DNA from: Alteromonas lipotrueiana | GTDB lineage: Bacteria > Pseudomonadota > Gammaproteobacteria > Enterobacterales > Alteromonadaceae | DNA: 64,000 nt | Direction of reading: 5' to 3' | Assembly (NCBI RefSeq): GCF_019249245.1 | Contig: NZ_JAESDK010000022.1 | Location: forward strand, 1 to 64,000 | Shown here: positions 30,753 to 39,447 of the stretch, one piece after another | Layout: each line of letters opens with the position of its first letter | Numbering within the stretch: position 1 is the first letter of the stretch | The notes under the pieces: generated by a model | Told to the model about the DNA's origin: nothing | Databases searched by the model: none | Seen by the model: the letters and a program-made list of their open reading frames with translations, nothing else | Translations under genes and position numbers: made by a program

Positions 30753-33074
30753 ATGAATAACGATTTACTAGTCACCAAACGTAACGGTGAAAAAGAGCCC
30801 ATTGACCTTGAAAAAATTCATAAAGTGGTGGCCTGGGCGGCAGAAGGCCTTAACAATGTTTCTGTTTCTCAGGTAGAAATTAAAGCGCAAATTCAGTTTT
30901 ATGACGGTATCAAAACCGGTGAAATTCATGAGACCCTGATTAAATCGGCAGCCGACCTTATTTCAACCGATGCCCCGGATTATCAGTACCTGGCAGCGCG
31001 TCTGGCTGTATTTCATCTACGTAAAAAAGCCTATGGCCAGTTTGAACCCCCTGCCCTTTACGACCATGTCGTTAAAATGGTCGATGCGCAAAAATACGAT
31101 GCGCATTTGCTCGAAGACTTTACCCCAGAAGAATTCGCCGAGATGGACTCTTACATTGATCACTGGCGTGATATGAACTTTAGCTATGCGGCGGTCAAGC
31201 AGCTGGAAGGTAAGTATCTGGTTCAAAACCGGGTGACCGGGGATATTTATGAAAGCGCTCAGTTTCTGTATATATTAGTGGCAGCGTGTTTATTTGCAAA
31301 TTACCCCAAACAAACACGTTTGACCTACATACGACGCTTTTACAATGCGGCTTCGACTTTTAAGTTATCTTTACCAACGCCAATAATGTCAGGTGTACGC
31401 ACCCCTACGCGCCAGTTTAGCTCGTGCGTATTAATTGAAACCGGCGATAGCCTGGACTCCATCAACGCGACCTCGTCGGCTATTGTTAAATACGTCAGTC
31501 AACGCGCGGGTATTGGCGTTAATGCTGGCCGTATACGGGCATTGGGTAGTCCTATTCGCGGGGGTGAAGCTTTTCATACCGGCTGTATTCCGTTTTATAA
31601 GTATTTTCAAACTGCGGTTAAAAGCTGCTCGCAAGGTGGTGTACGCGGCGGAGCTGCCACTTTATTTTACCCGTTGTGGCATTTAGAGGTTGAATCATTA
31701 CTGGTTCTTAAAAATAACCGCGGTGTGGAAGAAAACCGGGTGCGTCATTTAGATTATGGTGTGCAGTTTAATAAACTGATGTACCAGCGCATGATGAAAG
31801 ATGATTATATTACCTTGTTCAGCCCTTCTGATTGCCCGGGTATGTACGATGCGTTTTTTGCTGATCAGGCAAAATTTGAAGAGCTATATGTAAAATACGA
31901 AAACGACGACAGTATTCGTAAAAAACGCATCAAGGCCATGGAGCTGTTTAGTCTATTTATGCAAGAGCGTGCTTCTACAGGTCGTATTTATCTGCAGAAT
32001 GTTGATCACTGCAATACCCACAGCCCATTCGACCCCTCGGTGGCTCCGGTACGACAAAGTAATCTGTGTCTTGAGATTGCGCTGCCTACCAAGCCATTGC
32101 GTCATGTGAACGATGAAGAAGGCGAAATTGCCTTGTGTACTCTGTCGGCCTTCAACCTGGGCGCCATTGAATCAACAGACGAATTTGCAGAGTTATCAGA
32201 TTTAGCCGTGCGCGCCTTAGACAGTTTACTGGATTATCAGGATTACCCGGTGCCGGCGGCCCGCAATGCGACGATGAATCGCCGTACCCTGGGTGTGGGC
32301 GTGATTAACTTTGCCTACTTTTTGGCTAAAAATAACGTGCGTTATTCTGATCACAGCGCCAATGGGCTGGTTCATCGTACCTTCGAAGCAATGCAGTATC
32401 ATCTGCTTAAGGCATCAAACAACTTAGCCAAAGAAAAAGGTGCGTGTCCTAAGTTTCACGAAACTACGTATTCGCAAGGTATTATGCCTATTGATTCTTA
32501 TAAAAAGGATCTGGACTCAGTGTGCAACGAACCATTGCATTGTGACTGGGATTCACTGCGCGAAGACATTAAAACTCACGGCCTGCGCAATTCGACCTTA
32601 TCAGCGTTGATGCCCTCAGAAACCTCATCGCAAATATCTAATGCAACAAACGGTATTGAGCCGCCACGAGGGCATATCAGCATTAAATCGAGCAAAGATG
32701 GTGTGTTAAAGCAGGTGGTGCCTGAGTACGAGACTCTTAAAGAAAAATACGAGCTGTTGTGGGATATTCCATCTAATGATGGTTACCTGCAACTGGTGGG
32801 TATTATGCAAAAATTTATCGACCAAACGATATCTGCCAATACCAACTACGATCCAAGTCGTCATGCTAATGGCAAAGTGCCCATGAAACTGTTATTAAAA
32901 GACTTATTAACAGCCTACAAACTGGGCGTTAAAACACTTTATTATCACAATACTCGTGATGGTGCAGCTGACGCGAGCTCTGTGGAAGTTAAAAGCCAGC
33001 AGCAAAAACCGCTGGCACAGGAAGCCATCATTGAAGAAGATGACGATTGCGCAGGGGGTGCGTGTAAAATATGA
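30753..33074 (+). CDS. nrdA: Class Ia ribonucleoside-diphosphate reductase, alpha subunit
   Basis: A 773-residue catalytic subunit of aerobic ribonucleotide reductase. It has an N-terminal ATP-cone (NNDLLVTKRNGEKEPIDLEKIHKVV), RQFSSCVLIETGDSLDSI with an active-site cysteine, SNLCLEIALPTKP with the other catalytic positions, and LMPSETSSQISNATNGIEPPRG. It ends with the redox-active pair in DCAGGACKI. Its partner nrdB is normally adjacent but here lies 21.7 kb downstream. Confidence 0.98.
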   Translation: MNNDLLVTKRNGEKEPIDLEKIHKVVAWAAEGLNNVSVSQVEIKAQIQFYDGIKTGEIHETLIKSAADLISTDAPDYQYLAARLAVFHLRKKAYGQFEPPALYDHVVKMVDAQKYDAHLLEDFTPEEFAEMDSYIDHWRDMNFSYAAVKQLEGKYLVQNRVTGDIYESAQFLYILVAACLFANYPKQTRLTYIRRFYNAASTFKLSLPTPIMSGVRTPTRQFSSCVLIETGDSLDSINATSSAIVKYVSQRAGIGVNAGRIRALGSPIRGGEAFHTGCIPFYKYFQTAVKSCSQGGVRGGAATLFYPLWHLEVESLLVLKNNRGVEENRVRHLDYGVQFNKLMYQRMMKDDYITLFSPSDCPGMYDAFFADQAKFEELYVKYENDDSIRKKRIKAMELFSLFMQERASTGRIYLQNVDHCNTHSPFDPSVAPVRQSNLCLEIALPTKPLRHVNDEEGEIALCTLSAFNLGAIESTDEFAELSDLAVRALDSLLDYQDYPVPAARNATMNRRTLGVGVINFAYFLAKNNVRYSDHSANGLVHRTFEAMQYHLLKASNNLAKEKGACPKFHETTYSQGIMPIDSYKKDLDSVCNEPLHCDWDSLREDIKTHGLRNSTLSALMPSETSSQISNATNGIEPPRGHISIKSSKDGVLKQVVPEYETLKEKYELLWDIPSNDGYLQLVGIMQKFIDQTISANTNYDPSRHANGKVPMKLLLKDLLTAYKLGVKTLYYHNTRDGAADASSVEVKSQQQKPLAQEAIIEEDDDCAGGACKI

Positions 33075-33090
33075 TAGCTGTGTTTTATAA

Positions 33091-33126
33091 AGTGTAACAT
33101 TATTGTGGATAACTTTCCGTTACACT
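33091..33126. promoter_or_regulatory. Inverted repeat enclosing a perfect DnaA box after nrdA
   Basis: AGTGTAAC (33091-33098) and GTTACACT (33119-33126) are perfect inverted repeats. Between them TGTGGATAA (33104-33112) is the reverse complement of the DnaA consensus TTATCCACA. The left arm is part of a 14-bp sequence repeated at 33203-33216 next to intA. Confidence 0.5.
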
Positions 33127-33146
33127 AAATAAATCAATAACTTAGA

Positions 33147-33171
33147 AAGGGGCGCTTGACGCCCCTTTTTT
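33147..33171 (+). terminator. Rho-independent terminator after nrdA
   Basis: GGGGCG (33149-33154), loop CTTGA, CGCCCC (33160-33165), then six T. It separates nrdA from the inserted element, so read-through from nrdA into the island should be low. It may be native or belong to the inserted DNA. Confidence 0.85.
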
Positions 33172-33202
33172 GCTCACTATACTTGAATATCTTTTCTTAG
33201 TT

Positions 33203-33228
33203 TAAAGTGTAACATTTCGATGCGTTAT
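33203..33228 (+). other. Candidate left attachment site (attL)
   Basis: TAAAGTGTAACATT (33203-33216) continues as TCGATGCGTTATTC and includes the intA start codon. The 14-mer is an exact copy of 33088-33101, and TGTAACATTTCGATGC matches 14 of 16 bases with TGTAACATTTTGACGC at 54519-54534. Position directly at the first recombinase gene fits an element end. The exact crossover point is not known. Confidence 0.5.
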
Positions 33229-34515
33229 TCAGTTCTAAGCATACCTCACCCACAGTACAACGATCAGAGGCTACCATTACTGATCGATAAGAATAATTTT
33301 AGCATTCCCGAGCCTAGCTCAGCGTTATGGATATGGGATTTATGGCTTTCCGGGAAGTTCAATACGGTAGAAGCTAGAGCACGCGATCTTTGCGTGTTTT
33401 ATGAGTTCGTAAGCACTGAGTATAGCGATTTCTTTTCTGATGCTGCACGGTTAAAAACATTGTCTTCAAGGCAAGTAAATCAACTCACAAGTTTTCTGTT
33501 ACTCAACTTTAACCATAACATTGAAGACCATATTTTGATCGCTCCCTCCACGTTTAATCGCAGGTTGGACTCCATTCGATCCTTTTTAAGATTTCACTAC
33601 TCACGTTATATAGCCCGTGTAGAGAATATTGAAATGGCAGATATTCATCAGAAGAGAGTAGATAAGCTGGACGCTCTACTCAAGAAGAAGAAATATTCAA
33701 CTTGCGATGTAGAAAACCAAACTCGCCAGATTCCCCCCCTTTCACCAGCGGAAATTGAAATAATCAAGCTTGTGATCCGCCCCTCAAGCGACGACCTCAA
33801 AAACGAGGTAAACCCCTTCCGTACGAGCCTTCAAATTAGAAATGCATGCCTCATATTGCTTCTAATTGAACTTGGCTGTAGGGCTTCTGAGTTGGTTTTG
33901 CTAAGGAATAACGACCTGGACTTAAAATTAACTCATAATGCCACGGTCGTTATTCAACAGTCCGCCGCGGGAAACAACTTAAAACGGCATCGTCGAGATG
34001 GAGCATCTCATAAAACACGAAATCGCGAACTCCCTATCAGTCCTGGATTACGTGATTTAATCGTAGAATATATTGAAGATCACCGGCCAAAGCTTCGCAA
34101 GCCTTACAGGGGACAATTGACAGGTTATCTTTTTGTGAGTGAACACGACGGCGGTGCAATGACAACTTCAGGCCTTGAGTATGTGGTCGAAACAATCTTT
34201 AATAAGACCAAGGGATTAGCTGATGTTATTACGCCCCATCGTTTTCGAGTGGCAAGAATGAATGAATTGCGAGAGTCGGTTGACAATAAATATGCAAACA
34301 GCAACTCTCCTATGATTAAAGCTGGCGACATGCAAGATACACTTACGACTTGGGGAGGATGGACTAGCACAAGCTCGATGCCTAAGCGCTACACTAACGC
34401 TCATCTAATGAGAAAAATAAACGAATATTTAGCCGAAAAAGATACTAAAAAGGGGCCTGTGGATGGCGCATGCAAACACAGTTTATCTAGCAAATCAGAG
34501 CGTAGATTGTTATGA
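33220..34515 (+). CDS. Tyrosine recombinase 1 of the integration module (IntA-like)
   Basis: A 431-residue site-specific recombinase with a complete catalytic set: Arg-221 in LGCRASELVLLR, His-340 and Arg-343 in TPHRFRVARM, a Trp-Gly-Gly-Trp segment in place of the LGH box, and the nucleophile candidate Tyr-391 in PKRYTNAHL. The N-terminal 180 residues look like a SAM-like core-binding domain (NRRLDSIRSFLRFHYS). The start codon is inside the candidate attachment site, as in elements whose integrase promoter forms on circularisation. It overlaps the next recombinase gene by 53 bp. Order and size resemble IntA of strand-biased circularizing elements or GmtY of gamma-mobile-trio islands; which family is not settled. 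Confidence 0.85.
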   Translation: MRYSVLSIPHPQYNDQRLPLLIDKNNFSIPEPSSALWIWDLWLSGKFNTVEARARDLCVFYEFVSTEYSDFFSDAARLKTLSSRQVNQLTSFLLLNFNHNIEDHILIAPSTFNRRLDSIRSFLRFHYSRYIARVENIEMADIHQKRVDKLDALLKKKKYSTCDVENQTRQIPPLSPAEIEIIKLVIRPSSDDLKNEVNPFRTSLQIRNACLILLLIELGCRASELVLLRNNDLDLKLTHNATVVIQQSAAGNNLKRHRRDGASHKTRNRELPISPGLRDLIVEYIEDHRPKLRKPYRGQLTGYLFVSEHDGGAMTTSGLEYVVETIFNKTKGLADVITPHRFRVARMNELRESVDNKYANSNSPMIKAGDMQDTLTTWGGWTSTSSMPKRYTNAHLMRKINEYLAEKDTKKGPVDGACKHSLSSKSERRLL

Positions 34516-36097
34516 ATACTTATACGCGGAAGCAAAACGCCTAAATCATGATTACGAACCACTTCCCTACGAGATAGAGACTTTTTTTGGTCAGAAGGTC
34601 ACGATTCGCAATTCAGACGGACGGTTAAAGAGTTCAATACGCTTAATCAATTTAGGCAGTCGAACTGCGAATTTCAGGCTAAGCGACAAATATTCAAAAT
34701 ACGACTATCTGAGCTATATAGCGATACAGTGCTGGCTCGACACAGCAATAACACGCAGTCCATCCATGATAATGCACTATGCCTACGGACTTCCTGTGCT
34801 TCAACATATTTCGCTTTCTGATGAAGCGCTACTTAATGAGGCAGTGTTTGCTAAGGAGATCGCCTCCCAATTATCCAGGCTGATATTAGAAAACAAACAA
34901 AATCAAAGTGTCTGGTTGTCTATTCGGGCATTCGCTAATTACGCTATTGAAAACTGCTATTGGGGTTTTGACGAAACCCTTGTGTTTAAGCTCGCTGAAA
35001 CAAAAATTAAAAATCATGGCCAGAAGGCGCGTGTATCTCTGCTGGATCATGAATACGGGCCTTTTACACGATCAGAAATAGGAGAAATCACGCAGGCATT
35101 GCAAAATGATGACGTAAATATCCATGAACGGGTTATGATAAAGTTGGCAATGCAGTTTGGTTTACGCCCTATTCAACTCGCGCTGTTGCGAGAATCAGAT
35201 ATTTATTATGACGCCTCTAAGCTGGGTTGGTATATCAATATCCCTCGCGTAAAAGGGAAAGTATCCCAGCTTCGCCGAAATCAAAATAACTTCGTGCTTC
35301 GGGAGTTATCAGATGATCTGGCAAATGAGATTGGTGAACTAATCAAGCAGGATGCCGTTAGGTCACTAACTCATCCTAAAGGCACCCCACTTCCTCGTCC
35401 CCTGTTTAAAAGAGAGCAAGTCGACAAGGAGTTAATTGTAGATGATAAGTTAACAGAATATGCATGGCATAAAAATTCGAATGCGTTAACTCATAAATTC
35501 ATTTCATTAGGCAAGCGATTAAACATATTTTCAAGACATGTAAAGGATGATAACGGCGACCCCACGCTACTGAGAATTTCATGTTACCGGTTCAGGTATA
35601 CCTTGGGTACTCGTATGGTTCTGGAGGGGAAAACACCAGAAGAGCTCGCTATTGCCCTAGATCACGGTTCCACTAACTCGGTTCAACATTACTTTCGTTA
35701 CAATAGAGATTTGATTGATTTTATTGACGACACATTTGACTCTTCAATAGTGCTAGAAAATGCCGTCATGCGATGGAAAGGGTTCCTTATTGACGAAAAC
35801 GACAGTTCCGTCGGAGGTAGGCTGATTCGGACGAGCTCAATTGCAAATCTTGGGAAATGTTTAAAGCAAACCAGCTGTGAGTTTCATCCTACTGTTAGTT
35901 GTTATGGATGCGGAAAATTCAGGCCATTTAAAAATGCAGATCATCAGGCCCAACTAAAAGTTATTGAAGCAGAGAGAGAGTTTGTCCAGCAACATTCATC
36001 TGGCCCCGTACGGCACCAATTGGATGAAGCTTTACAAGGGGCTATCGAAATCTGCGAGGCTCAAAACTTGTTAAGGGTATACGGATTTAATGGTTGA
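34463..36097 (+). CDS. Tyrosine recombinase 2 of the module, 3' end altered by an insertion element
   Basis: A recombinase-like protein of 544 residues starting with AAGGGG seven bases before ATG 34463. The catalytic region has Arg-235 (FGLRPIQLALLRESD), but the usual His-x-x-Arg is Tyr-375-x-x-Arg-378 in SCYRFRYTLGTR. The LGH box is LDHG and the nucleophile candidate is Tyr-410 in VQHYFRYN. A cysteine-rich segment follows (TSCEFHPTVSCYGCGKF). The last seven codons come from the inverted repeat of the inserted ISL3 element. Joining across one target duplication restores an ending KKESDS and a TGA overlapping the ATG of the third recombinase gene (ATGA). Only the extreme C-terminus is changed, so the protein may still work. 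Confidence 0.82.
   Translation: MAHANTVYLANQSVDCYEYLYAEAKRLNHDYEPLPYEIETFFGQKVTIRNSDGRLKSSIRLINLGSRTANFRLSDKYSKYDYLSYIAIQCWLDTAITRSPSMIMHYAYGLPVLQHISLSDEALLNEAVFAKEIASQLSRLILENKQNQSVWLSIRAFANYAIENCYWGFDETLVFKLAETKIKNHGQKARVSLLDHEYGPFTRSEIGEITQALQNDDVNIHERVMIKLAMQFGLRPIQLALLRESDIYYDASKLGWYINIPRVKGKVSQLRRNQNNFVLRELSDDLANEIGELIKQDAVRSLTHPKGTPLPRPLFKREQVDKELIVDDKLTEYAWHKNSNALTHKFISLGKRLNIFSRHVKDDNGDPTLLRISCYRFRYTLGTRMVLEGKTPEELAIALDHGSTNSVQHYFRYNRDLIDFIDDTFDSSIVLENAVMRWKGFLIDENDSSVGGRLIRTSSIANLGKCLKQTSCEFHPTVSCYGCGKFRPFKNADHQAQLKVIEAEREFVQQHSSGPVRHQLDEALQGAIEICEAQNLLRVYGFNG
36067..36074 (+). repeat. Left 8-bp target duplication CTTGTTAA
   Basis: CTTGTTAA directly precedes the left inverted repeat of the ISL3-family element and recurs at 39448-39455 directly after the right one. 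ISL3-family elements make 8-bp duplications. Confidence 0.92.
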
Positions 36098-36098
36098 T
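36075..36098 (+). repeat. Left terminal inverted repeat of the ISL3 element
   Basis: Begins GGGTATACGGATTTAATGG and pairs with 39424-39447 at 21 of 24 positions. It also encodes the new last residues of recombinase 2. Confidence 0.92.
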
Positions 36099-36132
36099 GG
36101 GGCACCTTCACCCCATCAATCTGATACCACCC

Positions 36133-37422
36133 TCAGATGGTTGATAGATCGACTCCGTAGTTGAGTTCCTCTGCGAAGTCCGGCAGTCCGTAACCGATGG
36201 TTTTCTTGTAGAAAGGAGAGACCTTCGCAGTCGGTGCCTTCTTCTTGTGCTTCGTGGTGTAGAGCATTCGTGCCCGCATCACCTCGAAGGAGTAACCGCG
36301 CCCTTCACGGTTCTTGTCCTTGGCCAGTCGGTTGATGGACTCCGTGTAAGCGTTGGTGACGGGCATGTCCGTCTCGAAGTAGGTCATGGTCTCTTCGCGC
36401 CAGTTTCCCACTGCCCTGACCAGATCGCTCCAGACTTCCTTTTGGCCCTTCGGGATGGTGGCTATCCACTCGTCCAGGGCGGCTTCTGCCTGGAGCCGTG
36501 TGGTGGCGTCCCAGATGCCGTAGAAGCGCTCCTTGTGCTCGTAGGCGGCCAGCAGTTGCGGGAACGCGCCTGTCCAGGTCTCCATGATGAGGCGCTCCCG
36601 GTCTGAGACTTCGTGAGCGCGTTTCAGCAGGATTTTCCGGTCTCCCTTGAGAGTCCGGCTCTGGGACGGTTTCAGCTCCTTTCTGAGGCCCTTGCGCACT
36701 CTCTCTAGGGCATCGTTGGCCATGCGCACCACATGGAACTTATCGACCACGATACGGGCCTGGGGCAGCACAGCCTTGACCGCTGCCCGGTAGGGGTTCC
36801 ACATGTCCATGCTGACGATCTCGACCTTCTGCCGGTCTTTCAGCTTCATCAGGTAGTTGGTCACCACGTCCTGGCGGCGGGTGGCCAGCAGGTCGAGCAG
36901 GGTTCGCTCCTCAATGTTGGTCAGAATGCAGCGGTAGCGCTTGTTCAGGTATAGCTCGTCAATGCCCAGGATGCGGGGCGTCTCGAAGCGGTGCCAGCGC
37001 CCCAGGAACTCGGCGCGGGCGTTGAAGATGTCGCGCACCGTCTTCTCGTCCAGGCCGGTCTGTGCCGCCACAAAGGTGTAGGGGTGGTTGAAGGATTCCT
37101 TCTCCACGTACTCATGCAGCCGCAGTGTCATACGGAATCCGTCCACCATCTCCGGTAACTGGGGCCTGAATGTTGTCTTGCAGGCCCGGCAGGTGTATCG
37201 GCGGCGGACCACCCAGAGAGTGACCCGCTTGCCGTGGATGGGCAGATCACGATAGGGAACGTCACGCTTGCCGAACCGTACGAACTCACCCTGCACGCCG
37301 CATTCCTCGCGGGCGATGGGATCGGGCACGTCCACCTGGAAGTGCATTTCGTCGTCGGTTGATTTGCAGCCCAGTACTTGGTATTGCGGCAGGTGAAGGA
37401 TGTTGTCGGGAAGTTCGGTCAT
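36133..37422 (-). CDS. tnpA: ISL3-family transposase
   Basis: A 429-residue DDE transposase. The N-terminal part has a zinc-ribbon (RRRYTCRACKTTFRPQLPEM) followed by a helix-turn-helix region. The catalytic part includes GIDELYLNKRYRCILTNIE, SMDMWNPYRAAVKAVLPQARIVVDKFHVVRM, and the late Glu in NAYTESINRLAKDKNREGRGYSFE. The length is normal for ISL3 and the frame is intact. It is downstream of lspA and the CDF gene on the same strand, so it could share their transcript. Confidence 0.95.
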   Translation of the reverse strand: MTELPDNILHLPQYQVLGCKSTDDEMHFQVDVPDPIAREECGVQGEFVRFGKRDVPYRDLPIHGKRVTLWVVRRRYTCRACKTTFRPQLPEMVDGFRMTLRLHEYVEKESFNHPYTFVAAQTGLDEKTVRDIFNARAEFLGRWHRFETPRILGIDELYLNKRYRCILTNIEERTLLDLLATRRQDVVTNYLMKLKDRQKVEIVSMDMWNPYRAAVKAVLPQARIVVDKFHVVRMANDALERVRKGLRKELKPSQSRTLKGDRKILLKRAHEVSDRERLIMETWTGAFPQLLAAYEHKERFYGIWDATTRLQAEAALDEWIATIPKGQKEVWSDLVRAVGNWREETMTYFETDMPVTNAYTESINRLAKDKNREGRGYSFEVMRARMLYTTKHKKKAPTAKVSPFYKKTIGYGLPDFAEELNYGVDLSTI

Positions 37423-37443
37423 GGTGTTGTATAGGCGTAGGTG

Positions 37444-37956
37444 TCAGTCAGATCCATCCGACTCGGCATTGGTGTTTGCTTTTTTACCCAACAAGCTGCT
37501 GGAAACGAAAAGTAAGGCACCGAGGACAATTGCAATATCAGCCAGGTTGAAGGCCGGCCAATGCCAGTCTCGCCAATAGAAATCAAAGGAATCCACAACA
37601 TAGCCGCGAAAGACCCGGTCAATCAGGTTGCCCATGGCGCCACCGAGGATAAGACTGTAAGCGATGGCTTCTCCTTTATGACGATTTTCAAGGATCAGCT
37701 TGATCAGAAAAATCGAGACCACTACCGCGATTCCGATAAAAAAGTAGCGCTGCCAGCCTCCACCATTCGCAAAAAGACTGAATGCGGCACCGGTGTTCCT
37801 TAGGTGCACCCAGTTAAAGAACGGGGTCACCGAAACAGACTCGCCATAGGCCATTGATTGCTGCACCAGCCACTTTACAGCTTGATCAGACGTTGCCAGC
37901 AGGCCCGATATGGACAACAGGGCGTACGGCGAGAGCTTTTTGCCAATAATGAGCAT
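37444..37956 (-). CDS. lspA: Lipoprotein signal peptidase (element-borne copy)
   Basis: A 170-residue inner-membrane aspartyl protease with four helices. The two catalytic aspartates lie in GGAMGNLIDRVFRGYVVDSFDF and FNLADIAIVLGALL. It is an accessory copy carried by ISPpu12-type elements next to a metal exporter; the chromosomal copy would lie elsewhere. It follows the CDF gene by 3 bp. Why lspA travels with CDF exporters is unclear. Confidence 0.95.
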   Translation of the reverse strand: MLIIGKKLSPYALLSISGLLATSDQAVKWLVQQSMAYGESVSVTPFFNWVHLRNTGAAFSLFANGGGWQRYFFIGIAVVVSIFLIKLILENRHKGEAIAYSLILGGAMGNLIDRVFRGYVVDSFDFYWRDWHWPAFNLADIAIVLGALLFVSSSLLGKKANTNAESDGSD

Positions 37957-37959
37957 TAT

Positions 37960-38856
37960 TTAACCCTTGAGCGCCAGAATGCGCCTGGCACCGTTAAGCA
38001 CGACGAGCCCCGCGATGGTGCCGATAATTAGATCCGGATAATTGGAACCGGTCCACACGACCAGGGCGCCGGCGGTGATGACCCCCAGGTTGATCACCAC
38101 GTCGTTGGCCGAGAATATCCAGCTTGCCTTCATGTGCGCCCCGCCCTCCCGATGTTTGGATATGAGCAGCAGACAACTGGTATTGGCAATCAATGCGACG
38201 AATGCGATAGCCATCATCACCAGCGATTCAGGCTCACTACCGAATACAAAGCGTCTCACCACCTCTATGAGTACGCCCACAGCCAAGATCAGTTGCAGTA
38301 CACCAGCAACATGCGCGGCACGTAGCTGCATTCTCACGCTATGTCCAACCGCATAAAGTGCGAGCCCGTACACGGCCGCATCGGCGAAATTGTCCAGGGA
38401 CTCTCCAATCAGGCCGGTGGACTGGGCGATCAGGCCGGCTGTCATTTCCACTACGAAAAGGAGCGCATTGATGCCGAGCAACCAGCGCAGAGTCCCGGAT
38501 TCTTGCGTGGCAGAGGCTGCCGAGAACTCGGCCGCCTTGATGGTCTCCGGATCGGCAGCGACGCTTTCCTGAAGCGAGGCGCCTAGCTCCAAGGTCTTCA
38601 GCTTCGCGGTGACGGGCTCGACCTCACCGTCATGCACGACCTTCAACCGGCGGTTCGACAAGTCGAAGGACAGTGCCCGAATCCCCTCAACGCCGTTCAG
38701 GGCCAGGCGAATCATGCGCTCTTCTGATGGACAGTCCATCTTCGGCACGGCATAAACACTGACCCATTCCCCCGACGCATCGGAGGAGGCCTGCATATCG
38801 GTATCCGCCGCAGGCCTTGCATGGTCGCCACAGGGGCCTCCGCAGTTTTTACTCAT
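37960..38856 (-). CDS. HMA-CDF fusion: cation diffusion facilitator metal exporter
   Basis: A 298-residue transporter. The N-terminus is Cys-rich (MSKNCGGPCGDHARP) and leads to a heavy-metal-associated-like domain (VYAVPKMDCPSEERMIRLAL). A CDF membrane domain with six helices follows; the metal site corresponds to the SLDNFADA and SANDVV segments. It exports Cd, Zn, Co or Pb from the cytoplasm in related systems; the metal here is inferred from the MerR partner. A MerR-type promoter lies directly upstream on its strand. Confidence 0.9.
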   Translation of the reverse strand: MSKNCGGPCGDHARPAADTDMQASSDASGEWVSVYAVPKMDCPSEERMIRLALNGVEGIRALSFDLSNRRLKVVHDGEVEPVTAKLKTLELGASLQESVAADPETIKAAEFSAASATQESGTLRWLLGINALLFVVEMTAGLIAQSTGLIGESLDNFADAAVYGLALYAVGHSVRMQLRAAHVAGVLQLILAVGVLIEVVRRFVFGSEPESLVMMAIAFVALIANTSCLLLISKHREGGAHMKASWIFSANDVVINLGVITAGALVVWTGSNYPDLIIGTIAGLVVLNGARRILALKG

Positions 38857-38889
38857 GATATGACTCCACTTGAATGTGATCGGGTTTTC

Positions 38890-38920
38890 ATTTAAAACTA
38901 TATAGTCGCTATAAGGTCAA
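38890..38920 (-). promoter_or_regulatory. MerR-type promoter/operator of the CDF-lspA operon
   Basis: On the minus strand TTGACC (38915-38920) and TTAAAT (38890-38895) are separated by 19 bp, the elongated spacer typical of MerR-activated promoters. The dyad TATAG-CGA-CTATA lies in the spacer. This closely resembles CadR/ZntR/PbrR-type operators. Confidence 0.75.
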
Positions 38921-38951
38921 TAGCGTAGAGAATCCGTTGCGGAGGAACCCG

Positions 38952-39359
38952 ATGCGTATTGGTCAGTTGGCACAGTCAGTAGGGGTAGATACACAGACGA
39001 TCCGCTTCTACGAACGGCAGGGCTTGTTGCCGCCGCCTGGTCGGCAGGAGAACGGTTACCGTGTCTATACCGAGAAACACGTTGAGCGGCTGGCCTTTAT
39101 TCGTCGCTGCCGCAGCCTGGATCTGTCACTGGCAGAAATTCACGAACTAAAGCGCTATCAGGACGACCCTCATCAGTCCTGTACCGCTGTCAATGCCTTG
39201 CTCGATGATCACATCTCTCATGTGCGCTCGCAGATAACCGCTCTACAGGCACTTGAGAAACAACTCGTTTCACTAAGAGCGCGTTGCAACGATGACCGGG
39301 AAGTTAAGGCGTGTGGGGTTCTTGCTGGAATTAGCGAGGGAAGCATGCATCAGCAGTAG
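38952..39359 (+). CDS. MerR-family metal regulator (CadR/PbrR-like)
   Basis: A 135-residue regulator with an N-terminal winged helix (MRIGQLAQSVGVDTQTIRFYERQGLLPPPGRQENGYRVY), a dimerisation helix and cysteines in HQSC, RARC and KACGVL, the three-cysteine pattern of Cd/Pb-sensing CadR and PbrR. ATG 38952 follows GGAGG at a good distance. It is divergent from the CDF-lspA operon and would switch the promoter between them on when metal binds. Confidence 0.92.
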   Translation: MRIGQLAQSVGVDTQTIRFYERQGLLPPPGRQENGYRVYTEKHVERLAFIRRCRSLDLSLAEIHELKRYQDDPHQSCTAVNALLDDHISHVRSQITALQALEKQLVSLRARCNDDREVKACGVLAGISEGSMHQQ

Positions 39360-39423
39360 GTTGGAGTGCCAACCAGATAATCCGATGAGATGCCGGTTTG
39401 CCTCACTCTCATGCAAAGGTAAG

Positions 39424-39447
39424 ATCAACCATTTAATCCGCTTACCC
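39424..39447 (-). repeat. Right terminal inverted repeat of the ISL3 element
   Basis: Read on the minus strand it begins GGGTAAGCGGATTAAATGG and matches the left repeat at 21 of 24 positions. Confidence 0.92.

Larger units (their letters stand above)
36075..39447 (-). mobile_element. ISPpu12-like ISL3-family element with lspA, CDF exporter and MerR regulator
   Basis: The 3373-bp element has 24-bp terminal inverted repeats at 36075-36098 and 39424-39447 matching at 21 of 24 positions (outer GGGTA, inner AATGGTTGAT). Perfect 8-bp target duplications (CTTGTTAA) flank it. Gene content and order (tnpA, lspA, CDF exporter, divergent merR) are those of ISPpu12, known from TOL plasmid pWW0, and the length agrees with it. 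The transposase end is visibly G+C-richer than the surrounding island. It interrupts a compact recombinase operon; removing it with one duplication restores an ATGA overlap between the two flanking genes. All its genes appear intact, so it is probably recently acquired and potentially active. Confidence 0.93.

Noticed and set aside
36247..36954. Plus-strand open frames inside the transposase gene
   Set aside because: They are antisense to a well-supported ISL3 transposase and reflect high G+C content.
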